This document shows, in pieces, positions 18,344 to 26,666 of a stretch of DNA of 64,000 nt. The position numbers and the translations under genes are program-made. The notes under the pieces are model-generated. The model did no database searches. It was not told the origin of the DNA and was given only the letters and a program-made list of their open reading frames with translations. Position 1 is the first letter of the stretch. Each line of letters opens with the position of its first letter. Source of the DNA: Myroides odoratimimus (GTDB lineage: Bacteria > Bacteroidota > Bacteroidia > Flavobacteriales > Flavobacteriaceae); contig NZ_BCMQ01000008.1 in assembly GCF_001485415.1 (NCBI RefSeq), forward strand, positions 91,250 to 155,249. Direction: 5' to 3'.

Positions 18344-18784
18344 TTAAATAGAAAGTGTATTGTAGTTGTTTTCATTTAACTGAAACATGTATTTATGCGC
18401 ATTAGGTGTTCCGATAAAGTACAAAGGCAAGTCTTTCAATGTTACACCGTAAACGTTTAATGCAAATTCACATACTACTAATTTAATACCTGCTTTATTT
18501 GCAGCATCTAACTCAGCACGTAGTTCTTTATTGTTTAACTCTTGTACCATTTGCCCCATGATTACGATTTGGAAATCAGCTTTAGGATTAGCTTGTTTGA
18601 TTTCACTTCCTGTCATTATAGAAGAGCGTAGGTTTTTTATAGATTGTACTAGAATAGCATATTTATCTCCTTTAGTATCTTGTTCATAAGCAACAATAGA
18701 TGTTTCATTGTTTACTGTATTGTAGGCTACTGCTTGAGCACTTACGATAGAACATAAAGCGATGGCTAAAACTAATTTTCTCAT
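18344..18784 (-). CDS. secreted DsrE-like protein
   Basis: A 146-residue protein with an N-terminal signal peptide (MRKLVLAIALCSIVSAQAVA, cleavage near residue 20) followed by a DsrE/DsrF-like alpha-beta domain: a strand KYAILVQSI, a helix with MTGSEIKQ, a strand FQIVIMG, and KAGIKLVVCEFALNVYGV with one cysteine (VVCEF) at the position of the DsrE sulfur-carrying Cys. Periplasmic DsrE-like proteins are common in Bacteroidota and have no established role; sulfur or thiol handling is an inference from the fold. It is monocistronic. Confidence 0.78.
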   Translation of the reverse strand: MRKLVLAIALCSIVSAQAVAYNTVNNETSIVAYEQDTKGDKYAILVQSIKNLRSSIMTGSEIKQANPKADFQIVIMGQMVQELNNKELRAELDAANKAGIKLVVCEFALNVYGVTLKDLPLYFIGTPNAHKYMFQLNENNYNTLSI

Positions 18785-19068
18785 TGTTTACTATATTATG
18801 GTTTATATATCAGCGAAAGTAGCAAATAGTGTAGACAGATGAAGTAACAATTGTTACACAACGATTAAATAATGAAAAAGTTATTCTTTCTTCTTTGTCA
18901 ATTCATGTAGTATTCATATTAATGAGGCTTTCCAGTAAGAGCTCCCCATATATTGGACACAAATTCCTGAAGAAGTTAGTGTCGTCATCTTAAAATAGAG
19001 AGTCTGTAACTTATGTAACAATAGGTAAGATTATCGTTACCTATCTTTGAAGTACTAAATGATATAAG

Positions 19069-19251
19069 ATGATTATTGCATATTTTAAGAAATGGACAGT
19101 GATGAGGTGGATTCGTCTAGGTCTAGGAGTATTACTTTTATTTCAAGCTTTAGATGCAGAATTGTGGATTTTGATGATTCCAGTTTTGTATTTGTTTTTA
19201 CAAGCTTTCTTTAATTTTGGATGTAAAAATGACTCTTGTACTTGGAGATAA
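19069..19251 (+). CDS. small two-helix membrane protein
   Basis: A 60-residue protein with two hydrophobic segments (about 14-28 and 31-46) and a C-terminal tail with two cysteines (GCKNDSC). Similar short membrane proteins with a Cys-rich tail are widespread in Flavobacteriia and have no assigned role; the Cys pair may bind metal or form a disulfide. The second Met (residue 12, MRWIRLGLG) is an alternative start at 19102 that fits the usual beginning of this family better. Confidence 0.65.
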   Translation: MIIAYFKKWTVMRWIRLGLGVLLLFQALDAELWILMIPVLYLFLQAFFNFGCKNDSCTWR

Positions 19252-19362
19252 ATGTGATTTTAGATATAACTTTTTGATTTGTAATTATTTATTGTCTGTG
19301 AGTTAGGAGTTGTAGGAAGCAAGAATATTTTTATTTTAGCAAGGTTTTAAAACTCGCAAATT

Positions 19363-20253
19363 ATGAAGAAAAGACTGATGTCTATATTCGTATTTACGGC
19401 TATAGTTAGTTTAACTACAGCTTGTAAAGACAAACAAGAAGAATCTTCTACAACAGAAACTCCTATAGAGGAAACAACAACTTCTGTTAATGAAGGAGAA
19501 GAGGAACCTGCAGCTATAGTAGATGAGGCTGTAGTAGAAGGAGAGGAAGATTATTATGACCCTACAGTTTACCCAGCTTCTTTTAAGTTTAAACATGATT
19601 TAATTATGACAGGTGAGTATCATGAAGGAGAAATAGTAGATAACGTAAGTAGTAAGTCTTGGGTAGGATTAGTAAAGGAAACAGATGGTACATATAGCGT
19701 ACATAAAGTAAATCCTACTACCAAATTAATACATGATGTAGTATTAGATGAGGCAGGAGAAATGACAGGGGTAAAAGTCTCTGCTAAGAGTGTGGGTGAA
19801 GTGGTGTTCATGACGAATGAAGGGGTATTAACTCAAGGTAGTAACCTAGAAACAGTCAATTTGCCTAAGACTATTTATCCAGGCGAGAGCAAAGATTTTA
19901 TATTTAAGGGAAAAACCTATACTCTCTTTGCTAAAGGAGAAAAAGGAGCAGCCTATACTTACCAAAATGAAGAAGGAGAAGAGGTACAAGGGTATGAGAT
20001 TAAAAAATACAGTTTATTCTTAAAAGTTAAGGGGCAAGATAAGGTAATCACTTTATTAGATTTATCAAGTTTAGAAGAAGCTACTCCAACAATCGACTTT
20101 GTAGGAGATTTAAATGGAGATGGAAATATTGACTTTCTAATCAATACTACTTATAATTATAATATGAGTAGATATACCTTGTATCTATCAGAAGGTAAAT
20201 CGGGAGCAGTAACAGTAAAACCTGTTGCGGCTTTAGTGAATTTAGGATGTTAG
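19363..20253 (+). CDS. lipoprotein with C-terminal Asp-rich repeat-like motif, paralogue A
   Basis: A 296-residue lipoprotein: signal peptide with lipobox LTTAC (lipidated C21), an acidic linker rich in Glu/Thr, then a beta-rich domain. Near the end it has GDLNGDGNIDFLINTT, an FG-GAP/EF-hand-like calcium-binding loop pattern, and it ends in VNLGC. The gene at 21914 encodes a clear paralogue with the same ending. Both are probably exposed on the outer membrane. I know no function for the family. Confidence 0.8.
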   Translation: MKKRLMSIFVFTAIVSLTTACKDKQEESSTTETPIEETTTSVNEGEEEPAAIVDEAVVEGEEDYYDPTVYPASFKFKHDLIMTGEYHEGEIVDNVSSKSWVGLVKETDGTYSVHKVNPTTKLIHDVVLDEAGEMTGVKVSAKSVGEVVFMTNEGVLTQGSNLETVNLPKTIYPGESKDFIFKGKTYTLFAKGEKGAAYTYQNEEGEEVQGYEIKKYSLFLKVKGQDKVITLLDLSSLEEATPTIDFVGDLNGDGNIDFLINTTYNYNMSRYTLYLSEGKSGAVTVKPVAALVNLGC

Positions 20254-20262
20254 TAAACAACC

Positions 20263-20310
20263 AATACAAATAAGAGAGGCTGTCCATGGACAGCCTCTCT
20301 TATTTGTATT
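20263..20310. terminator. 48-base perfect palindrome, bidirectional terminator
   Basis: Two perfect 24-base arms meet at TCCATGGA with no spacer. It lies between the lipoprotein gene and the convergent toxin gene, and the toxin's last codons and stop (20300-20302) are inside the right arm. The A/T-rich outer arms and GC-rich centre (GAGAGGCTGTCC) suit termination in both directions. Confidence 0.88.
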
Positions 20311-20590
20311 TAGAATATTCTCTTTTAGTATGTACAATAGCGAGAATGATAATTTTCATTTTATCTTCCTCTACAATATAATGTATGTGATAAGGGAATT
20401 GTTTTAACTTATGTAAACGTACATTATTATAGACTATATAATTACTGAAAGGGTATAATATTATGTTCTCTTTTGCTTTTTGTAATTGTTGTATAAATTC
20501 TTTTGCAAGTTTGTGTGATATACTTTTGTAGTAATCAAAGGCAAATCTAATATCTTGTTCAACTAAAGAATTGTTTACCAATATATACAC
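20300..20590 (-). CDS. RelE/ParE-family toxin
   Basis: A 96-residue protein of the RelE/ParE superfamily: DIRFAFDYYKSISHKLAKEFIQQLQKAKENI helical part, then the strands NVRLHKLKQFPYHIHYIVEEDKMKIIILAIVHTKRE typical of plasmid-stabilisation toxins. Such toxins cleave ribosome-bound mRNA or poison gyrase; which applies cannot be seen. Translation probably starts at GTG 20590, whose G is shared with the TAG stop of the antitoxin gene (TAGTG), a classic coupled arrangement. The 3' end lies within the terminator palindrome. Confidence 0.85.
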   Translation of the reverse strand: MYILVNNSLVEQDIRFAFDYYKSISHKLAKEFIQQLQKAKENIILYPFSNYIVYNNVRLHKLKQFPYHIHYIVEEDKMKIIILAIVHTKREYSKYK

Positions 20591-20796
20591 TATAGCTCTT
20601 TTTCAAATTTATTTAATAATTCTTCAAAGTCCATTAAGTCATCTGGATTGTTATGATAGTGTTCTAATCTAGAATCTATAAAATTTTTATGTTCTTGTGA
20701 TATAGTATTACTTATGATTTCTGTGCTAATATTGTTATTGCAGAGAGTAACACAAGATCTGTTTTTGTTTTGATTTTCTTTGTGTTGAGTTTTCAT
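20590..20796 (-). CDS. antitoxin of RelE/ParE-type module
   Basis: A 68-residue protein directly upstream of the toxin and overlapping it by one base. The N-terminal third is polar and Asn-rich; the C-terminal part (FIDSRLEHYHNNPDDLMDFEELLNKFEKEL) is an acidic helix of the kind that wraps the toxin. The assignment rests mainly on gene order and size. A -7-like element (TACCTTTG on the minus strand, 20823-20830) lies upstream. Confidence 0.72.
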   Translation of the reverse strand: MKTQHKENQNKNRSCVTLCNNNISTEIISNTISQEHKNFIDSRLEHYHNNPDDLMDFEELLNKFEKEL

Positions 20797-20914
20797 AAGT
20801 ATTGTGATTTTAATATCTTTTACAAAGGTATAAATAAAATACAGGTTTTAGATTTTTTTATTTTATATTTTTAAGATATTCAGTGTGTTATGGCTTTGTT
20901 GATATTTGTTTTTA

Positions 20915-21640
20915 CTACATATTTAAATCCTTCATCGCAGGCATATTGATTTCTTTTACACACGTTGCATTAGATGTTGAGATGATAAAACGGATGGCTT
21001 GTAATACATCTTGTAATGGGATAAGTTCCCCATTAGATTTCTCGATAATAGACTTTACAGTTTCTTCACATCCATATTCTGTAGCTAGATATCCTAAGTT
21101 AAGAATAGATACTCCTATATTATCTTCTCTTAGGTTTTCTCTTAAAGAGTGAATAACTCCTCTTAATGCAAACTTGGTTGCTGAGAAGGCAACTTCTTTT
21201 CCATTGTGATTATCTAATCCCCAAGTAGATCCTATTAAGATAATCTTAGCATTCTCTGATAACTTTAGGTTTTCTATAAAGGCTTGAATCATTAGAATAC
21301 AAGAAGAGATGTTGGTGTTAATCATATTGATGATTTCTTCTTGCGTATTATCATGGAAGCTATAAGTATCTGAGAAAGCATTGTGTTCCCATATCCCTAC
21401 ATTATAGATTAAATAATCTATTTTTTGGTTACCTATTGCTTGTTTTAAGTCATTAGTAGCTTGACTTGGATGAGATAAATCTCCTGTTATCCAATGCTTG
21501 TTCTGATCGTGTTTATCTAAATAATCAGGTTTAGTACGAGAGATACCGTAGACGATATCTTGTTCATTAGGAATATATTGCGTGATGGCTTTTCCTAAGC
21601 CTTTGCTTACTCCAAATATTAAGTATGTTTTTGCATTCAT
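20915..21640 (-). CDS. SDR-family oxidoreductase with Phe at the catalytic Tyr
   Basis: A short-chain dehydrogenase of about 241 residues. It has the nucleotide loop GVSKGLG (residues 9-15), YNVGIWEH for the usual NNAG region, and the catalytic Ser in LIGSTWG. Where SDRs have YxxxK, it reads FSATK (codon TTC), so the catalytic tyrosine is replaced by phenylalanine. I chose the ATG at 21640 (MNAKTYLIFGVSKG), which puts the Rossmann strand at the N-terminus; the frame is open four codons further. The enzyme may be a non-catalytic or altered SDR. It lies between the toxin-antitoxin pair and lipoprotein paralogue B. Confidence 0.8.
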   Translation of the reverse strand: MNAKTYLIFGVSKGLGKAITQYIPNEQDIVYGISRTKPDYLDKHDQNKHWITGDLSHPSQATNDLKQAIGNQKIDYLIYNVGIWEHNAFSDTYSFHDNTQEEIINMINTNISSCILMIQAFIENLKLSENAKIILIGSTWGLDNHNGKEVAFSATKFALRGVIHSLRENLREDNIGVSILNLGYLATEYGCEETVKSIIEKSNGELIPLQDVLQAIRFIISTSNATCVKEINMPAMKDLNM

Positions 21641-21858
21641 GATGTATTGCATTTATGTGGTGTAAAAGATGAAGATTATTTTTACTGTTCATCTTGTTTT
21701 TAAGAATCAGCAATTTACAAAAAGAAGAGGTATAGTAAACTCATTGGGAAGCTTTTTAAGTGTTTTGACATTAAATAGCAATGAGGTATTGTTGTTTTAG
21801 TGCGTAAGTGATTGTTATTTAGCTGATTATGTATAGTGTTAAAATAGGGTTTTTATAG

Positions 21859-21887
21859 TTGGGATATCAGAAGAACATATACTTTTG
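21859..21887 (+). promoter_or_regulatory. candidate Bacteroidota promoter of lipoprotein paralogue B
   Basis: TTG at 21859-21861 and TACTTTTG at 21880-21887, 18 bases apart, match the -33/-7 pattern of Bacteroidota promoters. The start codon at 21914 lies 26 bases downstream of the -7 element. Confidence 0.5.
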
Positions 21888-21913
21888 CACCACCTTAAAA
21901 ATACGAAATAACG

Positions 21914-22846
21914 ATGAAAAGAAAATCACTAATTGCAGTGATAGTTTTGACAATTGGGCTAGCTATGAACAGTTGTAAAAACAAAGAAGTAGAAGAAGTA
22001 TCTACTGAGGGTGAGCGGAATATTGGTTACGCTAACCTAAAACCTGAAGAAATAGTCATCAGCAACATAGGAACAGATGACGATGGTTTTGAACACTATA
22101 GTATAGTGTCTGGAACCGAAAATATTAAGGATTATCCAAAACATTTTTCATTTGACAATACGCTTCTTACACCTGGGGCATTTCATGCAGATGAAGTTCC
22201 TGAAAGAATAGAGTCAAAAGAATGGTTAGGATTAATATCTGATAGTACTAATACGTATAAGTTAGTGGCTATGGCGCCTCTGGTATCTAAGATTCTTGCA
22301 AATACTAGTGAAGAGGAAGACGAAGTGAGTGGAGTAGCTATTTCTAATAGTGGAAAACAAGCTTGTCTAATGTTTATAGAGAAGAAAAATAGTAGTCTGA
22401 AAGAGGCTGTTGTAGAGACGGCAAATATTCCTTCATATATCTATCCTGGCGAGAAAGTACAAATTTCATTTAAAGGTAGGGAGTATACTTTATATGCTAC
22501 GGGTACAAGAAAACTTAATGGAGTAAGCGAAGAAGACTTCTTAAACTCTGTAGAGCAAGGCTATGAAATACCTAAGTATTATGTGAAGAATTATACTTTG
22601 CGTATGGAGATAAAAGACGGAGAACAAGTCAGCGAAATGATGCTATTATCTCAGAAGTACTTTGAAGAAGGACAGGTGCCTAAAGTGATTTTTAGTGGAG
22701 ATCTTAATGGTGATAATATAATAGATATATTGATTAATACTTCTACGGAGTACAATATCTCTAGACCGACATTGTATCTGTCAGATACAACCAATAATAA
22801 TGTTTCTATACAGCCCGTAGCGGCGCACGAAAGTATAGGATGTTAA
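21914..22846 (+). CDS. lipoprotein with C-terminal Asp-rich repeat-like motif, paralogue B
   Basis: A 310-residue paralogue of the lipoprotein at 19363: lipobox LAMNSC (C21), an acidic linker, a central SKEWLGLI segment (SKSWVGLV in paralogue A), IYPGEKVQISFKGREYTLYA (IYPGESKDFIFKGKTYTLFA in A), then GDLNGDNIIDILINTS and a C-terminal IGC. The calcium-loop-like motif is shorter than in A. The two copies are separated by a toxin-antitoxin pair and an SDR gene on the other strand. Function unknown; probably at the cell surface. Confidence 0.8.
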   Translation: MKRKSLIAVIVLTIGLAMNSCKNKEVEEVSTEGERNIGYANLKPEEIVISNIGTDDDGFEHYSIVSGTENIKDYPKHFSFDNTLLTPGAFHADEVPERIESKEWLGLISDSTNTYKLVAMAPLVSKILANTSEEEDEVSGVAISNSGKQACLMFIEKKNSSLKEAVVETANIPSYIYPGEKVQISFKGREYTLYATGTRKLNGVSEEDFLNSVEQGYEIPKYYVKNYTLRMEIKDGEQVSEMMLLSQKYFEEGQVPKVIFSGDLNGDNIIDILINTSTEYNISRPTLYLSDTTNNNVSIQPVAAHESIGC

Positions 22847-22884
22847 TTACGATTTACTTTTAGAGTAAATAATGTACTTTTTTT

Positions 22885-22919
22885 AAAAGCCTCTTAGTGA
22901 TTATACTAAGGGGCTTTTT
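22885..22919 (+). terminator. intrinsic terminator
   Basis: Stem AAAAGCCTCTTAGT / ACTAAGGGGCTTTT (one G-T pair) with a 6-base loop and a T-tail, 40 bases after the lipoprotein stop codon. Confidence 0.85.
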
Positions 22920-23020
22920 ATGTAGGAACCTCAATTGGACTAAAGAGGTTTTATCCATTAGTGTGTAATGGTATTAATATAGAATGACACTCATATTTAG
23001 GATTAGAACAAGAACACTTG

Positions 23021-23135
23021 GCTTGCACTTCTTAGGGGATTGCTAGGAGATTTCTAGGGGTTTTCTAGCCTAGAAGGTAGTTTTGTCGAAGAAAGGTGCA
23101 AGAAAGGTGCAAGAAAACCTCAAGCAATCTCCTAG
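23021..23135. repeat. dispersed intergenic repeat, copy in forward orientation
   Basis: This segment contains GTGCAAGAAAG twice in tandem, flanked by CTAGGAGATT-type inverted pieces. Read on the minus strand (CTAGGAGATTGCTTGAGG, TTCTTGCACC, TTCTTCGACAAAA, CCTAAGAAGTGCAAGC) it aligns piece by piece with 34833-34916, which lies in the opposite orientation about 12 kb away. Both copies are intergenic. Confidence 0.8.
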
Positions 23136-23449
23136 TAGGTCAAAATAAAACTATCCTTAACTTGTAAATAAAGACTGAGATAAAATCATGGTTGTTCGAT
23201 AAAAATATTTAAAAAGAAGTTAGCTTGCAGGTTTATCACGGAAAATCATAGGATACCAATTAGATTATATTTCTCTTCCTGATTACATGGCAAAACTACA
23301 ATCGAAAAAACAAGTTTTTAGAATAGCTTCCACTTTCTTCCATTCTCTTCCAAAAACTTCTCTTTATTTCCCAAAAGTTCCACTTTATTCCTATATAGAT
23401 ATTATAATTAGCTGATTTACAGATATAAATAATATTATCACTATGCGTT

Positions 23450-23545
23450 TCTTCGGAACCTCTTCGGAATAATTCAGTGTTTCTTCGGAAGGAAGACTAG
23501 TTTTCCGAAGAACTCCAAAAGACTCTCTAATCAACGCCCGAAGAA
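23450..23545. repeat. cluster of TTCTTCGGAA motifs
   Basis: Three direct copies of (T)CTTCGGAA (23450-23490) are followed by the inverted TTCCGAAGAA (23503-23512) and a further CGAAGAAA (23539-23546). The last direct copy (23481-23490) and the inverted one form a perfect 10-base stem with a 12-base loop. There is no T-tail, so this is not an ordinary terminator. Confidence 0.75.
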
Positions 23546-24004
23546 AACCTTGTTTAATGTTAGTGCTAATCAGTTTCTTTTGTACAGGTAGTTTTGCAAT
23601 ATACGCAAGAGTTTTGATAGTCCTTACGGGCTTTAACTACATTAAGCTATTGCATTTCTTAGAAAACCTTAAAAAAGATTAAAAGATAAAATAAGTCTCT
23701 TTGTTTTGACAGCCTTTTTAGGCTTAGTATGAAATAAAAAAGTATAAAACTTATTATATAAAATAGATTTCACGCACTTATCTTTAAGTATGGTGATAAA
23801 ATGCGTTGTTGTGTAGTTGCTTATAGTGTTGTTTTGTTTTTACGTTTTATGTAATTGTAAAGAACTAATAGTAATCGAACTCAGGTTAGGAAGGGAAAGA
23901 TAGACGAGTGTATAATCTCTACTTTACGATAACTTAATTATTTCGTAATATTTATGATAGCCTATACCAACATTATTATAAGTAGTTTCGACTAAAATTT
24001 AATT

Positions 24005-24361
24005 ATGAATACACATCGCGATTTAGAGGTTTGGAAGTACAGTGTAGAGTTTGTTTCTACTGTTTATGATATTACAAAAGACTTCCCAAAAGAGGAAATA
24101 TATGGACTGAGCAGTCAGCTAAGACAGAGTGCTGTAGCTATTCCTTCTAATATAGCTGAGGGGAGTGCTAGAAAAGGGAATAAGGAGTATAAACAGTTTC
24201 TATACATAGCTCTAGGAAATTTAGCAGAGTTAGAAACTCAATTAGTGATAGCACATGATCTGAATTATTTAGAGAATATAGCTCAATACGATTCTACTAT
24301 TACAGAGATTAGAAGTATGCTGTACACTTTAATCAAATCGTTGAAAAAGAAAAAGGAATAA
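24005..24361 (+). CDS. four-helix bundle protein (23S rRNA intervening-sequence family)
   Basis: A 118-residue helical protein of the family first seen in intervening sequences of 23S rRNA genes. Diagnostic pieces are the start HRDLEVWKYSVEFV, FPKEEIYGLSSQLRQSAVAIPSNIAEGSAR, YKQFLYIALGNLAELETQL and a Lys-rich C-terminus. These proteins form pentamers of four-helix bundles; their role is unknown although nucleic-acid binding has been suggested. Here the gene is not inside an rRNA gene. It follows a 1.1-kb repeat-rich spacer, a setting common for this family. Confidence 0.85.
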   Translation: MNTHRDLEVWKYSVEFVSTVYDITKDFPKEEIYGLSSQLRQSAVAIPSNIAEGSARKGNKEYKQFLYIALGNLAELETQLVIAHDLNYLENIAQYDSTITEIRSMLYTLIKSLKKKKE

Positions 24362-24417
24362 GACGTTAACTTACCATGTACAGACTATGGCTAAAAAGAC
24401 TATTAGCCTATTAAAAA

Positions 24418-24455
24418 AAGCGTGATACGCACGGGGCGTTTCACGCTTCTTTATT
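24418..24455. terminator. terminator, bidirectional
   Basis: A 13-base stem (AAGCGTGATACGC / GCGTTTCACGCTT, one mismatch) with a 5-base loop lies between the convergent four-helix-bundle and SMI1/KNR4 genes. Its AAGCGTGA arm recurs in the terminator at 25207-25239. Confidence 0.82.
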
Positions 24456-24475
24456 TCAATTATCTATACTGAGTT

Positions 24476-25147
24476 TTATTCAAATTCAGCAATAGTATTA
24501 TCTAACCAAAGCTCATACCAGTCTAAAAAAGACAGACTAGCTTCGTTCTCTAGCTCAATACTTGGGTATAATCCGCCGTCATTAACTCTATCATCAGTCC
24601 ACATAATTCCTTTTTGTTCTCCCGTAATTACTAAGAATAATGTGATACCACATCCATAGTCACATAAGTTAAGTCTTCCATAATCGTGCTCTTCGCCACC
24701 GATTATTTCTAATCTCTCTTCGTATAGTTCTTCTTCTAATTCTTCGTTTCCTTCTTCAGCAGCTTTTTCTATCTTATTATCTATTTCACCCAGTGCCTCA
24801 ATAGGGTTCCAAGGTTGAGTATGCGGGAAAGCTTTTTGTAAAAGAGAAGAAGTGTCTTCTCCTGTGATCATCATTACTTCTTCGTTTACACTAGCTTCCG
24901 CTAGTGTTTGTAATCCATAAAATGGACCTACACCACCATTTCCTACTTGTGTAATAAAAGCTACGTAGTCTTTTGGTAAACTGATTTGATGCTCTTTTTC
25001 AAATTGTGTTACTTCTTTCTCGCTTAATACAGGGTTTAATATATATTCATGTGTATCAGCACCGAATACTTCCAAGTCTTGGTCTAATTTGTCAAGTTGA
25101 CTTATTTTTTCTTTGATGCGTTTGATTTGTTCTGTGTACATAGTCAT
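24476..25147 (-). CDS. SMI1/KNR4-family protein
   Basis: A 223-residue cytoplasmic protein with the SMI1/KNR4 (SUKH) core: LSEKEVTQFEKEHQISLPKDYVAFITQVGNGGVGPFYGLQTL, then GRLNLCDYGCGITLFLVITGEQKGIMWTDDR and a C-terminal LDWYELWLDNTI. SUKH proteins commonly act as immunity proteins against nuclease toxins of contact-dependent or type VI systems, but many are orphans. No toxin gene is adjacent. Start may be the first Met or MYTEQIKRIKEK at 25141. A minus-strand TACATTTG (25161-25168) is a plausible -7 element. Confidence 0.85.
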   Translation of the reverse strand: MTMYTEQIKRIKEKISQLDKLDQDLEVFGADTHEYILNPVLSEKEVTQFEKEHQISLPKDYVAFITQVGNGGVGPFYGLQTLAEASVNEEVMMITGEDTSSLLQKAFPHTQPWNPIEALGEIDNKIEKAAEEGNEELEEELYEERLEIIGGEEHDYGRLNLCDYGCGITLFLVITGEQKGIMWTDDRVNDGGLYPSIELENEASLSFLDWYELWLDNTIAEFE

Positions 25148-25206
25148 AGTATTGAAGGTTCAAATGTACTTAATAATTAGAAAAGAGTATGGGTTTACTC
25201 AAAAAG

Positions 25207-25239
25207 AAAGCGTGAAATAACAGAGTTACTTCACGCTTT
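25207..25239 (-). terminator. intrinsic terminator after fahA
   Basis: Stem AAAGCGTGAA / TTCACGCTTT extended by AATAAC/GTTACT pairs; on the minus strand it ends in a T-run and lies 35 bases beyond the fahA stop. Confidence 0.82.
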
Positions 25240-25273
25240 TGTATGTCATTTATACTTGATCAGTATAGTGTTT

Positions 25274-26557
25274 TTAAAACTTGATTGTAGCAGGAAGTAA
25301 AGTACTTCTTACTTCTCCAAAACCAATTCTTACTTCATCATTTTTACAGTATCCTTTCATGGTTACAGTATCATAGTCGTGTAAGAATGTTCTAGTACTA
25401 CCATCAGGCATGGTGATAGGTTTAGTACCAGCCCAAGTTAACTCTAACATAGAACCATAACTGTCAGGTGTAGGACCAGATATAGTACCAGAGCCCATTA
25501 AGTCTCCTGAGTTTACTTTACATCCATTTACAGTGTGATGAGCTAATTGCTGACTCATTGTCCAGTACATATATTTAAAGTTAGATTCAGCGACTAGTTT
25601 ATCTTCACTATTCTCTGGTTGTATATAAACTTCTAATTTGATATCAAAAGCTTTATCTCCAGTTTGTTGTAGATAAGGAAGAGGAGTAGGGTCTTGTTTT
25701 GGGCTTGCTACTCTAAAAGGCTCAAGAGCATCTAAAGTGATGATCCAAGGAGAAATAGAAGAAGCAAAGTTCTTAGCTAAGAATGGTCCTAGCGGTACAT
25801 ATTCCCAAGTCTGAACGTCTCGTGCACTCCAGTCATTTAGAAGAACCATACCGAAGATGTGCTCTTCAGCATCATCTACAGGTACACTATCTCCCATTAG
25901 ATTAGCATCTGTAGTAATAAAAGCAGTTTCTAGTTCAAAGTCTACACGTTGTGATGCTCCAAAGATAGGCGTGGTAGCCCCTTTAGGAAGAGTCTGTCCT
26001 ACAGGACGTTTTACATTTACTCCTGAAGGAACAATAGTAGAACTTCTACCATGGTACCCTATCGGGATATGAAGCCAGTTAGGGAATAAAGCATTATCAG
26101 GATCTCTAAACATGGTCCCAACATTGGTAGCGTGCTCTTTACTTGAGTAGAAGTCAGTATAGTCTCCTATATACACAGGTAATTGCATTTCTACATCTTC
26201 TATTTTGAAGATGACAACATCTCTATGTTTAGTATTGTTTTTTAATTCATCGTTGTTTTGGTCAAATATCTCAGCGATTCTATTTCTTACCGCTCGCCAT
26301 GTTTTTTTGCCGTTAGAGATAAAGTCATTAAGTGTGTCTTGTAAAAAAACATCATCTGTCAGCTCTATACCTTTAAAATACCCAAGCATTTGTAAGGCAC
26401 TCAAATCAATGGCATAATTTCCGATACGAGTTCCTATAGTTATAATATCATCTTTGGTGATAAAAACACCGAAAGGAATATTCTGAATTGGAAAGTCAGA
26501 ATCACTCTCTACTGGTAACCATGTTTTCCTCATCGGATCATTTGCACTAATCATCAT
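25274..26557 (-). CDS. fahA: fumarylacetoacetase
   Basis: Fumarylacetoacetate hydrolase, last step of tyrosine/homogentisate catabolism, giving fumarate and acetoacetate. Residues from MISANDPMRKTWLPVESDSDFPIQNIPFGVF begin the N-terminal SH3-like domain; the catalytic domain shows DYTDFYSSKEHATNVG, GYHGRSSTIV, FELETAFI (metal ligand Glu residues), LLNDWSARDVQTWEYVPLGPF and GSGTISGP, as in class I FAH enzymes. The frame is open to 26659 but the start at 26557 (or 26554) fits the family and lies 33 bases downstream of a good promoter. It is divergent from glyA. About 427 residues, normal length. Confidence 0.94.
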   Translation of the reverse strand: MMISANDPMRKTWLPVESDSDFPIQNIPFGVFITKDDIITIGTRIGNYAIDLSALQMLGYFKGIELTDDVFLQDTLNDFISNGKKTWRAVRNRIAEIFDQNNDELKNNTKHRDVVIFKIEDVEMQLPVYIGDYTDFYSSKEHATNVGTMFRDPDNALFPNWLHIPIGYHGRSSTIVPSGVNVKRPVGQTLPKGATTPIFGASQRVDFELETAFITTDANLMGDSVPVDDAEEHIFGMVLLNDWSARDVQTWEYVPLGPFLAKNFASSISPWIITLDALEPFRVASPKQDPTPLPYLQQTGDKAFDIKLEVYIQPENSEDKLVAESNFKYMYWTMSQQLAHHTVNGCKVNSGDLMGSGTISGPTPDSYGSMLELTWAGTKPITMPDGSTRTFLHDYDTVTMKGYCKNDEVRIGFGEVRSTLLPATIKF

Positions 26558-26589
26558 AATTGTTTTTTTGTTTAAGTTAATAGTATATT

Positions 26590-26620
26590 CAAATATATAA
26601 TTAAGACTGAATATAACAAA
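26590..26620 (-). promoter_or_regulatory. Bacteroidota-type promoter of fahA
   Basis: On the minus strand TTTG (26617-26620) is followed after exactly 19 bases by TATATTTG (26590-26597), a full match to the TTTG-N19-TAnnTTTG pattern. On the plus strand, glyA has TACATTTG at 26630-26637 as a possible -7 element, so the two promoters overlap back to back. Confidence 0.7.
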
Positions 26621-26666
26621 CGTTTTTTGTACATTTGGAAGCAAATTAACGAAACACACAAACTAA

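Larger units (their letters stand above)
22920..24004. other. gene-free region rich in repeats
   Basis: Over 1 kb without a credible gene. It holds three repeat types: the Cys-codon-free GTGCAAG/CTAGGAGAT element at 23021-23135, a TTCCACTTT/TTCC-rich stretch at about 23327-23395, and a cluster of TTCTTCGGAA motifs at 23450-23545. No tRNA or CRISPR pattern was recognised. The following gene, a four-helix-bundle protein, has no clear promoter that I can see. Confidence 0.6.

Noticed and set aside
22920..24004. CRISPR-like array or RNA gene in the long spacer
   Set aside because: Repeats are irregular in length and spacing and no tRNA-type fold was found; treated as dispersed repeats.
26639..26659. 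N-terminal extension of fahA to 26659
   Set aside because: It would begin upstream of the promoter at 26590-26620 and overlap the glyA promoter; family starts match 26557.
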